64,000 bases of DNA from Rhodobacter sp. (GTDB taxonomy: Bacteria > Pseudomonadota > Alphaproteobacteria > Rhodobacterales > Rhodobacteraceae), in contig JADCEF010000020.1 in the NCBI GenBank assembly GCA_020250445.1, positions 1 to 64,000 of the forward strand, written 5' to 3'. The notes beneath the pieces are model-generated. The model was not told the DNA's origin. It was given only the letters and a program-made list of their open reading frames with translations, and ran no database searches. The position numbers were made by a program, and so were the translations under genes. The first letter of the stretch is position 1. Each line of letters opens with the position of its first letter. Positions 29,035 to 39,016 of this stretch are shown here, piece after piece.

Positions 29035-30709
29035 GACAAGGATGGAACTGGTCACCAGTCTGGACGAAATCGGCGCGCAGATGGCGCGCATCCTGTCGAG
29101 CAAGGATTTTGACGCATCCGACAGGAACCGTCGGTTTCTGGAGTATGTCGTGCAAGAGGCGATGGCCGGCCGTGCAGATCGGATCAAGGCCTATAGTATC
29201 GCAACCACAGTTTTTGGCCGGAATGAAGACTTCGACCCGCAGCAGGATGCCATTGTGCGGATCGAGGCCGGGCGGATGCGGCGTTCGCTTGACCGGTACT
29301 ATCTGACCTCGGGCCGCAATGACGCGGTCAGGATTTCCATTCCCGTCGGTGCCTATGTTCCCATCTTCCTCCGGCATTGCGCACCTGCGGCCGGGTCCGC
29401 GACTTCCGTCGGGGGGATCCTGAGCGAACAGGGCACAGGGAACAAAGCAGTGCATCGCCCCACGATACATGTCTGCGGGTTCGTGCCGGAAGGTGCCGCG
29501 CCGGGGCTTGCCGATCTGGCCGCCAGCGTGACGCGTCGTGTCATTGCCGCCCTCGCCCGGTTTACCGACCTTTCCGTCGTCGGGCCTGATCATCCAGAAG
29601 AGGCGGTCGATTTCGTTCTCAGCGGTTCGGTTGCAGCAGCCGACGGCAAGGTTGTGGCAGAAAGCCTGCTGCGGGAAACCGCGCACGGGCACTACATCTG
29701 GTCGGACTTCTTCGAATGCGGATCCCTGTCCGACGACTGCGTGGCCCAACGGATCGCGATTGCTGACCGCATCGTCGTGGCCGTCGGGCAGCCATCTGGC
29801 GTGCTTATCAGCTATCTGGCGCAGGAAGCCCCGAACAGCGGTTCGGCCGCATCCAGGTCTTTCGAAAGTGTCCTGCAGTTTCACAGCTCCTGGCGGAGTT
29901 TCGATCCCGGCCAATATGATCGGGTTCGGCAGGCACTCGAACGGACGATCCAGCGCGACCCGCATTATGCCGAGGCTTTCGCCTGCCTGTCGCAGCTGTA
30001 TTCAAACGCGATCCGCTTCAACTACATCGGGGTTGCATCTGATCATCATCGTTTGCAGCCCGCCATCAGCCTTGCAAGACAGGCCGTTCACCTTTCTCCG
30101 GGGTCAAGCCGCAGCTATCTCGCCCTGGGCATTGCCCTGTGGTTCGACGGTCAGGTCGAAAACGCGCTCGCAGCGTTGCGCAAAAGCCGCGAGTTGAATC
30201 CCAACGACATGGAAGTCATCGCGGAACTTGGGTTGCGCCACTGCCTGCGCGCGGATTGGGATGAAGGGGTTCCCCTGATCGAAGAGGCTTACCGGCGGAA
30301 TCAGGCCTTGCCCGCGACCCATCGAATCGGCCTGTCAATGTGGCACTGCCATCTGGGCCGCTATGATCAGGCACTGGTCGAGGCGCGGAACATGGACATG
30401 CCGGATGTGATCTATCCCTGGGTCATGATTGCGGTTTCGGCGCATCGTCTGGGTCGGTTCAGGGAAGCAAAGTCAGCCCTTGGCAGCATTCTTGCGCTTT
30501 GCCCGGACTATGGCGACCTGGTCGCCGCCGATCTGCAAAGCAGGAATGTGCACCCTGAACTGGCCTTGATGTTGATCCGGGGGCTCCGCGATGCCGGCCT
30601 TGCCTGCCCAAGCGCAAGCCTAAGCCCGATCCCGAGCCACCGGACGCAAGCCCGGATTGCGATGCAGCCCTGGGTAAAGGAACCCGTGCCCGCGCCGCAG
30701 CGATTGTAA
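29035..30709 (+). CDS. TPR-repeat protein with an N-terminal region typical of cyclase/TPR signalling proteins, no cyclase domain
   Basis: RNRRFLEYVVQEAMAGRADRIKAYSIATTVFGRNEDFDPQQDAIVRIEAGRMRRSLDRYYLTSGRNDAVRISIPVGAYVP, then TPR-like repeats. ORF track start is 28973; ATG 29035 follows CGGGAGG, so either may be correct (frame of 29035 not rechecked against an alternative start). Confidence 0.6.
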
Positions 30710-30823
30710 CAGGTTCGTAACACCCCCGTTCTGGATGCCGGTTCCTGCAAGGCATCTACTTCACCGGGGGGCATCCGCAGGTTTGCGGCGCGCGATAAGG
30801 CCCTTCTTGATCAGCCCGCCGCG

Positions 30824-31321
30824 ATGTCCGCTGTAAGTCAGGGAAGCACCGAAATGGAAGAAATTGCCCACCCTTTGAAGGCGGCGCATGTGCCAGGCTT
30901 CATCACCCCGCCCGGTCAGACGGACACGCTGCTGGTCGTCGTCGGGATTTTCCTTGTTCTGCTGATCATCGGCGCAGGCATCATCTATTTCCGGCTGCAT
31001 GCCCTTCCCGAACAGATGTCGCACAGGGGCAACAACAAGGCGCAGTTCGAAATCGTGGCGGTGCTGGCCCTGCTGGCGCTGTTCACCCACAACAACGCCT
31101 TCTGGGTCGCCGCGCTGATCCTTGCGATGATCCCGGTGCCCGACTTCATGGCCCCGCTGAACACGATGGCCGGGGCGTTGACCGACGTGGCGCGAAGCCT
31201 GTGGCAAGGAAAAGCACAACATGGCGGCGCTTCACCGATGCCGGAGGCACGCGAAGCACCGGAAAGCCCCGATCTGCCCCGGCCCGGGCCTTCGGAACCC
31301 GATCAGCAAGTGAAGGTGTAA
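30824..31321 (+). CDS. Inner-membrane protein encoded with an HlyD-family protein
   Basis: Two predicted hydrophobic segments (TLLVVVGIFLVLLIIGAGIIYF; FEIVAVLALLALFTHNNAFWVAALILAMI); 3 bp gap to the HlyD gene. Confidence 0.7.
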   Translation: MSAVSQGSTEMEEIAHPLKAAHVPGFITPPGQTDTLLVVVGIFLVLLIIGAGIIYFRLHALPEQMSHRGNNKAQFEIVAVLALLALFTHNNAFWVAALILAMIPVPDFMAPLNTMAGALTDVARSLWQGKAQHGGASPMPEAREAPESPDLPRPGPSEPDQQVKV

Positions 31322-31324
31322 ATC

Positions 31325-32548
31325 ATGTTCGAGCTTTTGTTCTGTTCGATGCTGACGATCCTTCCGGATTTCCTTGTTCGCCGATATGTCCAAGGCAAGC
31401 AGATTACCCTGTTCACGGTGTGGTACGAACTGCGCTGGGGCATCACACTGTGCCTGTTGCTGACGGTGTCGCTGATCACGCTGGTGTTCTACTTTCACCC
31501 GGCCTCGACCAATGTGACCTCGTTCTACCGCACCGTCCCGGTGTTGCCCGAGATGGGCGGCCGGGTGGTGGAGGTCTATGTCGGACTGAATGACGAGGTT
31601 GCAGCCGGAGCGCCGCTGTTCCGGATGGACAGCTCTATCCAGGAAAGCGCACTGGAAACGGCACGGCGCAGGGTGATCGAGATCGACGGACAGATCGCCG
31701 TTGCCATGGCCGACCTTGCCACCGCCGAGGCGAAGATTGCCGAGGCGCAGGGGGCCTACAACCAGGCCCTGGACGAATTGGCAAGCAAGCAGGAACTGCG
31801 CGAAAGAAATGCCGATATCGTTCCCCTGCGCGAGATCGAACGGCTGCAGAACCTTGTCGATGGGCGTCTGGGATCGCTGACAGCCGCGCAATCGCAGAAA
31901 AAATCGCTGGAGACGTCGATTACCACCCTGCTTCCGGCGCAGAAGGGCAGTGCCATCGCGCAGGTGGCCGAAGCACAGGCGGCGGTCGACAAGACCATCG
32001 TTTATGCAGGCACGGATGGCCGGATGCAGCAGTTCACGCTGCGTGTGGGCGACTATGTCAACCCGATGATCCGGCCTGCCGGCATCCTCGTGCCGACCGG
32101 CGCGGGCCGCATCGCCTTTGTGGCCGGGTTCGGGCAGATCTCCTCGCAGGTTCTGAAGGTGGGGATGACTGCCGAAATGTCCTGCGCATCCAAGCCCTTC
32201 GTGGTGATCCCCATGGTCATCACCGAGTTGCAGGAGGTGATCTCTTCAGGCCAGTTGCGCCAGTCCGACGTTCTGGTCGACGCGGGCAATGTCACCAAGC
32301 CGGGGACGGTCCTTGTCTATATGGAGCCGATGTTCAGGGGCGGCACCGATGGAATCCTGCCGGGCAGCACCTGCTTTGCCAACGCCTATTCGAACCATCA
32401 TGAAGAGCTGAGCCAAGAGGGGATCAGCACGCGGCGCTGGCTGGCGCTGGAGGTGATCGACACCGTGGGACTGGTGCATGCCATTCTTCTGCGCCTGCAG
32501 GTCATGATCGTGCCCGTCACGTCACTTGTCTTCTCTGGCGGACACTGA
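31325..32548 (+). CDS. HlyD-family secretion/efflux periplasmic adaptor
   Basis: TVPVLPEMGGRVVEVYVGLNDEVAAGAPLFRMDSSIQESALETARRRV plus coiled coil, and AAVDKTIVYAGTDGRMQQFTLRVGDYV. Confidence 0.88.
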   Translation: MFELLFCSMLTILPDFLVRRYVQGKQITLFTVWYELRWGITLCLLLTVSLITLVFYFHPASTNVTSFYRTVPVLPEMGGRVVEVYVGLNDEVAAGAPLFRMDSSIQESALETARRRVIEIDGQIAVAMADLATAEAKIAEAQGAYNQALDELASKQELRERNADIVPLREIERLQNLVDGRLGSLTAAQSQKKSLETSITTLLPAQKGSAIAQVAEAQAAVDKTIVYAGTDGRMQQFTLRVGDYVNPMIRPAGILVPTGAGRIAFVAGFGQISSQVLKVGMTAEMSCASKPFVVIPMVITELQEVISSGQLRQSDVLVDAGNVTKPGTVLVYMEPMFRGGTDGILPGSTCFANAYSNHHEELSQEGISTRRWLALEVIDTVGLVHAILLRLQVMIVPVTSLVFSGGH

Positions 32549-32689
32549 GGCTGCGGACTGGTGCCGACGCCCGCCGGCACGACCGTGGAAGCCAGCCTCG
32601 GCACGGCGCGGGGTGCGTCGGTGGCCCAGGTCCTTCTCGGCCCGGCCGCCGTCCCTGTCGCGCGCTTAGGTGCCGGGATCATTACGGCG

Positions 32690-33020
32690 CGCAGCTTTGG
32701 TGCGCGGACGGAAGAGGCGGTGCATGCCAATTCCGATGTATTGCTTGATCCTTTGGAAGAAGTTCTTAATGAGATGTCGCCATTTGCAGGTTTCGCACTC
32801 AAGTTCCGCAGGGTAGCACCGGTTGGATTTGGGCGGAATGACGGCCTCAGCTTTGGCCTCTGACAGGACGTCACGCAACCGATTGGCATCAAAAGCACGG
32901 CCCAAAAGGCGTTTGCCGCCGCTCAGCCCCTCGATCAACGCCACCGTGCCGCGCAGGCCGCGGGCCTCTGTCCGGGCAAGAGGCAGACGTCGGACAGGTT
33001 GCCCATGGCAGCCGTCCGGG
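32690..33020 (-). pseudogene. IS5-family transposase remnant
   Basis: Minus strand: GCHGQPVRRLPLA..., ...LLGRAFDANRLRDVLSEAKAEAVIPPKSNRCYPAELECETCKWRHLIKNFFQRIKQYIGIG, matching the IS5 DKAYDADxIRxxI...PPKSNR...Y..R.LIErFFxxIKxFR block. No intact ORF or terminal inverted repeats seen. Boundaries approximate. Confidence 0.78.
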
Positions 33021-33033
33021 CCATGATCTTTCT

Positions 33034-33213
33034 GGTGTGCGGCCGCGCTTCGGGCACACCGCAGGGTCCGCTGTTTGGTGTCGACGGCAAAGGCAAAGGC
33101 TTTGACATCATGTCGATCGACATCCACAGGGTGCAAGATGGCAGGATCGTGGAAAGCTATCACGTCGAAGACTGGGCCGGGGCATTGTGTCAGCTTTCGG
33201 CCAAGCGACGCGT
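33034..33213 (+). pseudogene. Truncated SnoaL-like / ester-cyclase C-terminus
   Basis: VCGRASGTPQGPLFGVDGKGKGFDIMSIDIHRVQDGRIVESYHVEDWAGALCQLSAK matches the C-terminal part of SnoaL-like polyketide cyclases; its upstream half is replaced by the IS5 remnant. Confidence 0.65.
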
Positions 33214-33217
33214 TGCA

Positions 33218-33243
33218 GGGGGGCACACAGACGCCCCCCTTTC
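33218..33243 (+). terminator. Putative rho-independent terminator
   Basis: GGGGGGC-acacagac-GCCCCCC followed by TTT. Confidence 0.5.
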
Positions 33244-33516
33244 CGGGTTTTCCCTGTCTCCCTGTCTCACTTTCCTGAGTTTCGCCGGGGAACCCTTTTC
33301 AGCCCCGCCGGTTCTTTGAAGACGTGCGCCCCGTGGTCACCGCGCAACCTGACGCTAAGATTGATTTTCCGTAAAAAGCAAAAGTCGCCTCCTTTTATAA
33401 CAGAGACTTGCCGACTGTCCCCTGTGGGACGCCCGCCAGTGCAGCTGCCGGTCGGCCTTTCCCTTGCATCTGCCCGTCCCGCACCCCAAACTCGGGTTGT
33501 GAGATCAGGAGGTTCC

Positions 33517-33909
33517 ATGACCCTGCTTGCCGCCGCCAGCGCCGTGCGCGAAAACGCCTATGCCCCCTATTCCCGCTTCAAGGTCGGTGCCGCCCTGCGC
33601 GCCACCTCCGGCACAGTCTATGCGGGCTGCAACGTGGAAAACGTGGCCTATCCCGAGGGCACCTGCGCCGAAGCCGGGGCCATCGCCGCGATGATCGCCG
33701 CCGGTGACACCCGGATTGCCGAGGTTCTTGTCATCGCCGACAGCCCCGACCCGGTTCCCCCCTGCGGCGGCTGCCGCCAGAAGATCGCCGAATTCGCCGA
33801 CCCTACCGTGACCGTCACCCTGTGCACCACCGATGGCAAAAGCCGCGCCATGACGGTGGCAGACCTGTTGCCCGGCGTCTTCACCGCCGCCCATATGGAG
33901 CGCACATGA
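33517..33909 (+). CDS. cdd: Cytidine deaminase
   Basis: AYAPYSRFKVGAALRATSGTVYAGCNVENVAYPEGTCAEAGAI...PCGGCRQKIAEF; zinc-binding CxxC and CAE motifs. Confidence 0.96.
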   Translation: MTLLAAASAVRENAYAPYSRFKVGAALRATSGTVYAGCNVENVAYPEGTCAEAGAIAAMIAAGDTRIAEVLVIADSPDPVPPCGGCRQKIAEFADPTVTVTLCTTDGKSRAMTVADLLPGVFTAAHMERT

Positions 33910-35219
33910 CGATGGAGGCGCGCGCGATCAATGCCCGCCTTCGGATGGGGAAAACCCCCACGCCCGAAGAACTGGCCTGGTTCGCACGCGGTCTTGCCAC
34001 CGGCGAGGTGACGGATGCCCAGGCGGGGGCCTTTGCCATGGCCGTCTGTCTGCGCGGCCTGGGCGAGGCGGGCCGCGTGGCCCTGACCCGGGCCATGCGC
34101 GATTCGGGCAAGGTCCTGCACTGGGACCTGCCGGGCCCGGTGCTGGACAAGCATTCGACGGGCGGCATCGGGGATTGCGTGTCTTTGCTGCTGGCCCCGG
34201 CGCTGGCGGCCTGCGGGGCCTTTGTGCCGATGATTTCGGGCCGAGGCCTTGGCCATACCGGCGGCACGCTGGACAAGCTGGAATCGATCCCCGGTTTGCG
34301 CACAGGCCTGACCGAAGACCAGTTGCGCGCCCAGTTACGGGACACGCCCTGCGCCATCGTCTCGGCCAGCGCCGAAATCGCCCCGGCCGACCGGCGGCTT
34401 TACCTGATCCGCGACGTGACCGGCACGGTGGAAAGCATCGATCTGATCACCGCCTCGATCCTGTCCAAGAAACTGGCCGCCGGGCTGGAGGGGCTGGTTC
34501 TGGATGTGAAGGTCGGCTCGGGGGCCTTCATGAAGACGATGGATCAGGCCGATGCCCTGGCCCGCGCGCTTGTTGCCACGGCCCAGGGGGCAGGCTGCAT
34601 GACCACCGCGCTGATCACCGACATGAGCCAGCCGCTGGCCACGGCGGCGGGCAATGCGCTGGAGGTGATCGAGGTCATGGAAACCCTGACCGGCACATCG
34701 GTGAACGCAGCCCTGCGGGACCTGACCGCAGCGCTGGGCGGCGAGGCGCTGGCCCTGGGCGGGCTGGCCGCCAACCCGCACGACGGCGCGCGGCGCATCG
34801 GGGCGGTCCTGAAAACCGGCGAGGCCGCCGAGATGTTCGGACGCATGGTTGCGGCCCAGGGCGGCCCGGTTGATTTTGTGGACCGCTGGCCGGACCGTCT
34901 GCCTTCGGCCCCGGTCCGGCGCGAGGTGCCCTGCCTGCGCGGCGGTTTTGTCACGGCAATCGACGGCGCGCTGATCGGTCAGGCCGTGGTGCATCTGGGG
35001 GGCGGGCGGCTGCGTGACGGCGACCGGGTGAACCCGTCGGTCGGGCTGGCCGACCTGGCGGGGATCGGCGGGGAGATCGGCCCTGGCCTGCCGCTGGCCA
35101 TCATCCATGCCGCCACCGAGGGCGATGCCGATGCCGCCGTCCGCGCGGTTCAGGCGGCCTTCACCCTGGGCGATGCCGCGCCCGTGGAACCGCCCCTGAT
35201 CCATGCGAGAATCGCATGA
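33906..35219 (+). CDS. deoA: Thymidine phosphorylase
   Basis: DKHSTGGIGDCVSLLLAPALAACGAFVPMISGRGLGHTGGTLDKLESIPG is the thymidine phosphorylase signature; ATGA overlap with cdd. Confidence 0.97.
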   Translation: MTMEARAINARLRMGKTPTPEELAWFARGLATGEVTDAQAGAFAMAVCLRGLGEAGRVALTRAMRDSGKVLHWDLPGPVLDKHSTGGIGDCVSLLLAPALAACGAFVPMISGRGLGHTGGTLDKLESIPGLRTGLTEDQLRAQLRDTPCAIVSASAEIAPADRRLYLIRDVTGTVESIDLITASILSKKLAAGLEGLVLDVKVGSGAFMKTMDQADALARALVATAQGAGCMTTALITDMSQPLATAAGNALEVIEVMETLTGTSVNAALRDLTAALGGEALALGGLAANPHDGARRIGAVLKTGEAAEMFGRMVAAQGGPVDFVDRWPDRLPSAPVRREVPCLRGGFVTAIDGALIGQAVVHLGGGRLRDGDRVNPSVGLADLAGIGGEIGPGLPLAIIHAATEGDADAAVRAVQAAFTLGDAAPVEPPLIHARIA

Positions 35220-36412
35220 CCCGCGCCTTTCTGATCGTCATGGATTCCGTCGGCTGCGGCGGTGCGCCCGATGCGGCGGCCTTCGGCGACGCGGGCGCAA
35301 ACACGCTGGCCCATATCGCCCAGGCCTGTGCGGCGGGCCACGCCGAAGACGGGCGCAGCGGGCCGTTGCGGATGCCGGTGCTGGACGGGCTGGGGCTGGG
35401 GGCTGCCGTGCGCCTGGCATCCGGTGATGCGACGCCGGGTCTTGACGCCGTTCCCGCCGGGCGCTGGGGTGCCGCCACCGAGGTGTCGCGCGGCAAGGAT
35501 ACGCCATCCGGGCACTGGGAACTTGCCGGGGTGCCGGTGCCCTGGGACTGGACCTGTTTTCCCGACAGCGTTCCCGCCTTTCCGCCCGACCTGCTGGCAG
35601 AGGTCCGCAGGCTGGCCGGAACCGAAGGCACGCTGGGAAACTGCCACGCCTCGGGCACCGAAATCATTGACCGGCTGGGGGCCAGGCACCTGCAAAGCGG
35701 ATGGCCGATCTGCTACACCTCTGCCGACAGCGTTTTCCAGATTGCGGCGCATGAGGAACGCTTTGGTCTGGCGCGGCTGATCGCGCTGTGTCAGGCGCTG
35801 GCCCCGCTGCTGCATGCCAGAAAGGTGGGCCGCGTCATCGCGCGGCCCTTCACCGGTACGCCGGGGCATTTTCTGCGGACGGCCAACCGACGCGATTTCG
35901 CCATCGCCCCGCCCGCGCCGACCCTGCTGGACTGGGTGCAAGGTGCCGGGCGGCCCACCCATGCCGTGGGCAAGATCGGCGATATCTTTTCGATGCAGGG
36001 GATCGGCATCCTGCACAAGGGCACCTCTGACCTTGCCCTTTTCGAATACATGATGGCACTTGCGGGCAGTGCAGAGGAAGGTTCGTTAACCTTTGCGAAC
36101 TTTGTGGAGTTTGACAGCCTTTACGGGCACCGCCGCGACGTGGCGGGGTATGCCCGGGCGCTTGAAACCTTTGACCGGCAGGCGGGCACCTTTCTGGCTG
36201 TGCTGCGCAGCGGCGATATCGCGGTCTTTACCGCCGACCATGGCAATGACCCCACCTGGCACGGCATCGATCACACGCGCGAACGGGTGCCGGTGCTGGT
36301 TGCCGGGGCGGGCAAGGGCGCGCTGGGCCTTGTCGCCTTCGCTGATGTCGCGGCCAGCATTGCGGCCCATCTGGGCGTTTCCAATCACGGCACAGGACGG
36401 ACTTTCCTGTGA
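35216..36412 (+). CDS. deoB: Phosphopentomutase
   Basis: RAFLIVMDSVGCGGAPDAAAFGDAGANTLAHIA...GKDTPSGHWELAG...FTADHGNDPTWHGIDHTRERVPVL. Confidence 0.97.
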   Translation: MTRAFLIVMDSVGCGGAPDAAAFGDAGANTLAHIAQACAAGHAEDGRSGPLRMPVLDGLGLGAAVRLASGDATPGLDAVPAGRWGAATEVSRGKDTPSGHWELAGVPVPWDWTCFPDSVPAFPPDLLAEVRRLAGTEGTLGNCHASGTEIIDRLGARHLQSGWPICYTSADSVFQIAAHEERFGLARLIALCQALAPLLHARKVGRVIARPFTGTPGHFLRTANRRDFAIAPPAPTLLDWVQGAGRPTHAVGKIGDIFSMQGIGILHKGTSDLALFEYMMALAGSAEEGSLTFANFVEFDSLYGHRRDVAGYARALETFDRQAGTFLAVLRSGDIAVFTADHGNDPTWHGIDHTRERVPVLVAGAGKGALGLVAFADVAASIAAHLGVSNHGTGRTFL

Positions 36413-37401
36413 ATGTCACAGCGCTGCCCAAGATCGAATTGCACCTGCATCTGGAAGGTGCCGCACCGCCCGCCTTCATCCGGGGGCTGGCAAAGCAAAG
36501 GCATGTCGATCTTTCGGGCATCTTCGACGCCGACGGCAGCTACCGCTTTGCCGACTTTCGGACCTTCCTGAAAGTCTACGAGGCGGCGACCGAGACGCTG
36601 AAAACGCCCGGGGATTACCACCGCCTGACCCTTGCGGTGCTGGAGGAAAGTGCGGCGAGCGGGGTGATCTATTGCGAAACCTTCCTGTCCCCCGATTTCT
36701 GCGGCGGGCGCGACCTTGGGGCGTGGCGGGAATACCTTGACGCCATTCGCGACGCGGCAGATCAGGCGGAAAGGCAGATGGGCATAACCCTGCGGGGCAT
36801 TGTCACCTCTATCCGCCACTTCGGCCCGGACAGGGCGCGCCAGGCTGCGCGATGCGCGGCGGAAACGGCGGGTGATTTCATCGTCGGCTTCGGCATCGCC
36901 GGGGATGAGACGGTGGGCAAGCCCAGGGATTTTGCCTGGTCCTTCGATCTGGCGCGCGAGGCCGGTCTGCGCCTGACGGCCCATGCCGGGGAATGGCGCG
37001 GGCCGGACAGCATCCGCGATGTGCTGGCAGAGCTGCGCCCGGACCGGATCGGCCATGGCGTGCGCGCCATCGAAGACCCCGCTCTGGTGGATGAGCTGGC
37101 CGAAAGGGGCATTGTCCTGGAACTGTGCCCGGGATCGAACATCGCGCTTGGCCTTTATCCCGGCTGGCGCAGGCACCCGATCGGCGCGCTTTACGACCGG
37201 GGCGTGAAGATCACCGTTTCCACCGATGATCCGCCGTTCTTTCACACAACGATGGCGCGCGAATATGACAGGCTGGCAGATGCCTTTGGCTGGGATGCGG
37301 ATGTCTTCCGCCGCATCGCCCGCACCTCGCTTGACGCGGCCTTCTGTGACGCCGATACCCGGACCCGTGTCCAAAAGCGCCTGGAGCCCGAGAATGCTTG
37401 A
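36409..37401 (+). CDS. add: Adenosine deaminase (GTG start)
   Basis: [61 protein letters not shown]. Confidence 0.93.
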   Translation: MNVTALPKIELHLHLEGAAPPAFIRGLAKQRHVDLSGIFDADGSYRFADFRTFLKVYEAATETLKTPGDYHRLTLAVLEESAASGVIYCETFLSPDFCGGRDLGAWREYLDAIRDAADQAERQMGITLRGIVTSIRHFGPDRARQAARCAAETAGDFIVGFGIAGDETVGKPRDFAWSFDLAREAGLRLTAHAGEWRGPDSIRDVLAELRPDRIGHGVRAIEDPALVDELAERGIVLELCPGSNIALGLYPGWRRHPIGALYDRGVKITVSTDDPPFFHTTMAREYDRLADAFGWDADVFRRIARTSLDAAFCDADTRTRVQKRLEPENA

Positions 37402-38026
37402 ACATCTGACGATCGTTTCCCACCCGCTGGTCCAGCACAAGCTGTCGATCATGCGCAACAAGGACACGTCGACTGCCGGGTTCCGCCGGCTTCTGCGCGA
37501 GATCAGCCTGCTTCTGGCCTATGAGGTCACGCGCGATCTGGAATTGACCACCACGCGGATCGAAACCCCGCTGGAGCCGATGGACGCCCCGACACTTGAC
37601 GGCAAGAAGCTGGCGCTGATTTCCATCCTGCGGGCGGGCAACGGCCTTCTGGACGGAATTCTTGAACTGATTCCGGCGGCGCGCGTGGGGTTTGTCGGGC
37701 TGTACCGCGATCCCGTCACGCTGCAGCCGGTACAGTATTACTGCAAGCTGCCCGACCACCTGGAAGAGCGGATTTCAATTGTTGTCGATCCGATGCTGGC
37801 TACGGGCAATTCCTCGGCTGCCGCCGTGTCGCTGCTCAAGGCGGCGGGGGCAAGGAACATCCGCTTCCTGTGCCTGCTGGCAGCCCCCGAAGGCATCGCC
37901 CGGATGCAGCAGGCACATCCGGATGTGCCCATCGTGACGGCGGCGGTGGACAGCCACCTGAACGACCATGGCTACATCGTGCCGGGACTGGGGGATGCGG
38001 GCGACCGGATGTTCGGGACAAAGTAG
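37394..38026 (+). CDS. upp: Uracil phosphoribosyltransferase
   Basis: [45 protein letters not shown]...[23 protein letters not shown]...[17 protein letters not shown]. Confidence 0.97.
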   Translation: MLEHLTIVSHPLVQHKLSIMRNKDTSTAGFRRLLREISLLLAYEVTRDLELTTTRIETPLEPMDAPTLDGKKLALISILRAGNGLLDGILELIPAARVGFVGLYRDPVTLQPVQYYCKLPDHLEERISIVVDPMLATGNSSAAAVSLLKAAGARNIRFLCLLAAPEGIARMQQAHPDVPIVTAAVDSHLNDHGYIVPGLGDAGDRMFGTK

Positions 38027-38029
38027 ACC

Positions 38030-39013
38030 ATGTGCATCTTTACTCGCTTGGCCCGTTCCGGCATGGTTTCCTTGCGTTGCTGGTCGGGGGACGGGATGCA
38101 GGCCAGGCTGATCTTGGCGGTTGCCGTTTGGGTACTGTCGGGCCAGGGCGTGATGGCGCAACAATCCCCGGGGCCGCAACGTCCAGCAGAGCTTCCCGCG
38201 GAAAATTTCGCGGACGTACAATATGTCGACAGCACGGGCTGCGTCTTTTTGCGTGCCGGGGTGAACGGCAAGGTCACCTGGGTGCCGCGCGTGGCGCAGG
38301 ATGGCAAGCCGCTGTGCGGTTATGCACCCTCGCTGGCGGCTTCCGCCCCGGCGACGGATCCGCCCGCAGATGCGGGTACCGCCCTGACCACGCCCGCACC
38401 CGCTGCCGCCGAAGTCCGGCCCGCCGCGACACCATCGGAAGACAGGCAGGCCAAAGCGGCTGCGGCGCGCCGGCCCGCCCCTGTGCGCTGCGCGCCCGAG
38501 GCACCGCTGCTGGCCCGGGTGCCGCTTTTTTCGGGCGGAGTGGCGGTGATGTGCCTGACCGACCAAGCCCGCATGGTGCCCCAAACGACCGTCCTGCGCC
38601 TTGAGGATGCGACGCCGCTTGCCCCCGGCACGGGGCAGGTTCTGGTCTGTCCGCGCGGTGCCGGGGTGGTGCAGCGCGTGCCGGTGATGTCCGGGGGCGA
38701 AACGCTTTTGTGTACCGCAGGGACCGGCAGTCTGGCCAGGCTTTCCGTGCCAAAGCTGCGGGCCGGGGAAAAGACGGAGCCAGAGACGCAGGGCCGCTTC
38801 GTGCAGGTGGCAAGCTTTGCCGAGCCCGCCAATGCCGAACGCACCCGGGCCTGGCTGGCAGGGCTGGGACTGCCTGTTGCAACCGCCCGGCTGACCCGGC
38901 GGGGCCGGGAGTTCGAGGTGATTCTTGCCGGGCCCTTTTCCAAGGCAGATGAGGCTGACGCGGCACTGGCACGGATCCGCGACGCCGGATTCGAAGACGC
39001 CTTCCTGCGCTGA
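38030..39013 (+). CDS. SPOR-domain protein
   Basis: C-terminal GRFVQVASFAEPANAERTRAWLAGLGLPVATARLTRRGREFEVILAGPFSKADEADAALARIRDAGFEDAFLR; the start may be the ATG near 38096, which precedes a signal peptide. Confidence 0.85.
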   Translation: MCIFTRLARSGMVSLRCWSGDGMQARLILAVAVWVLSGQGVMAQQSPGPQRPAELPAENFADVQYVDSTGCVFLRAGVNGKVTWVPRVAQDGKPLCGYAPSLAASAPATDPPADAGTALTTPAPAAAEVRPAATPSEDRQAKAAAARRPAPVRCAPEAPLLARVPLFSGGVAVMCLTDQARMVPQTTVLRLEDATPLAPGTGQVLVCPRGAGVVQRVPVMSGGETLLCTAGTGSLARLSVPKLRAGEKTEPETQGRFVQVASFAEPANAERTRAWLAGLGLPVATARLTRRGREFEVILAGPFSKADEADAALARIRDAGFEDAFLR

Positions 39014-39016
39014 CGC

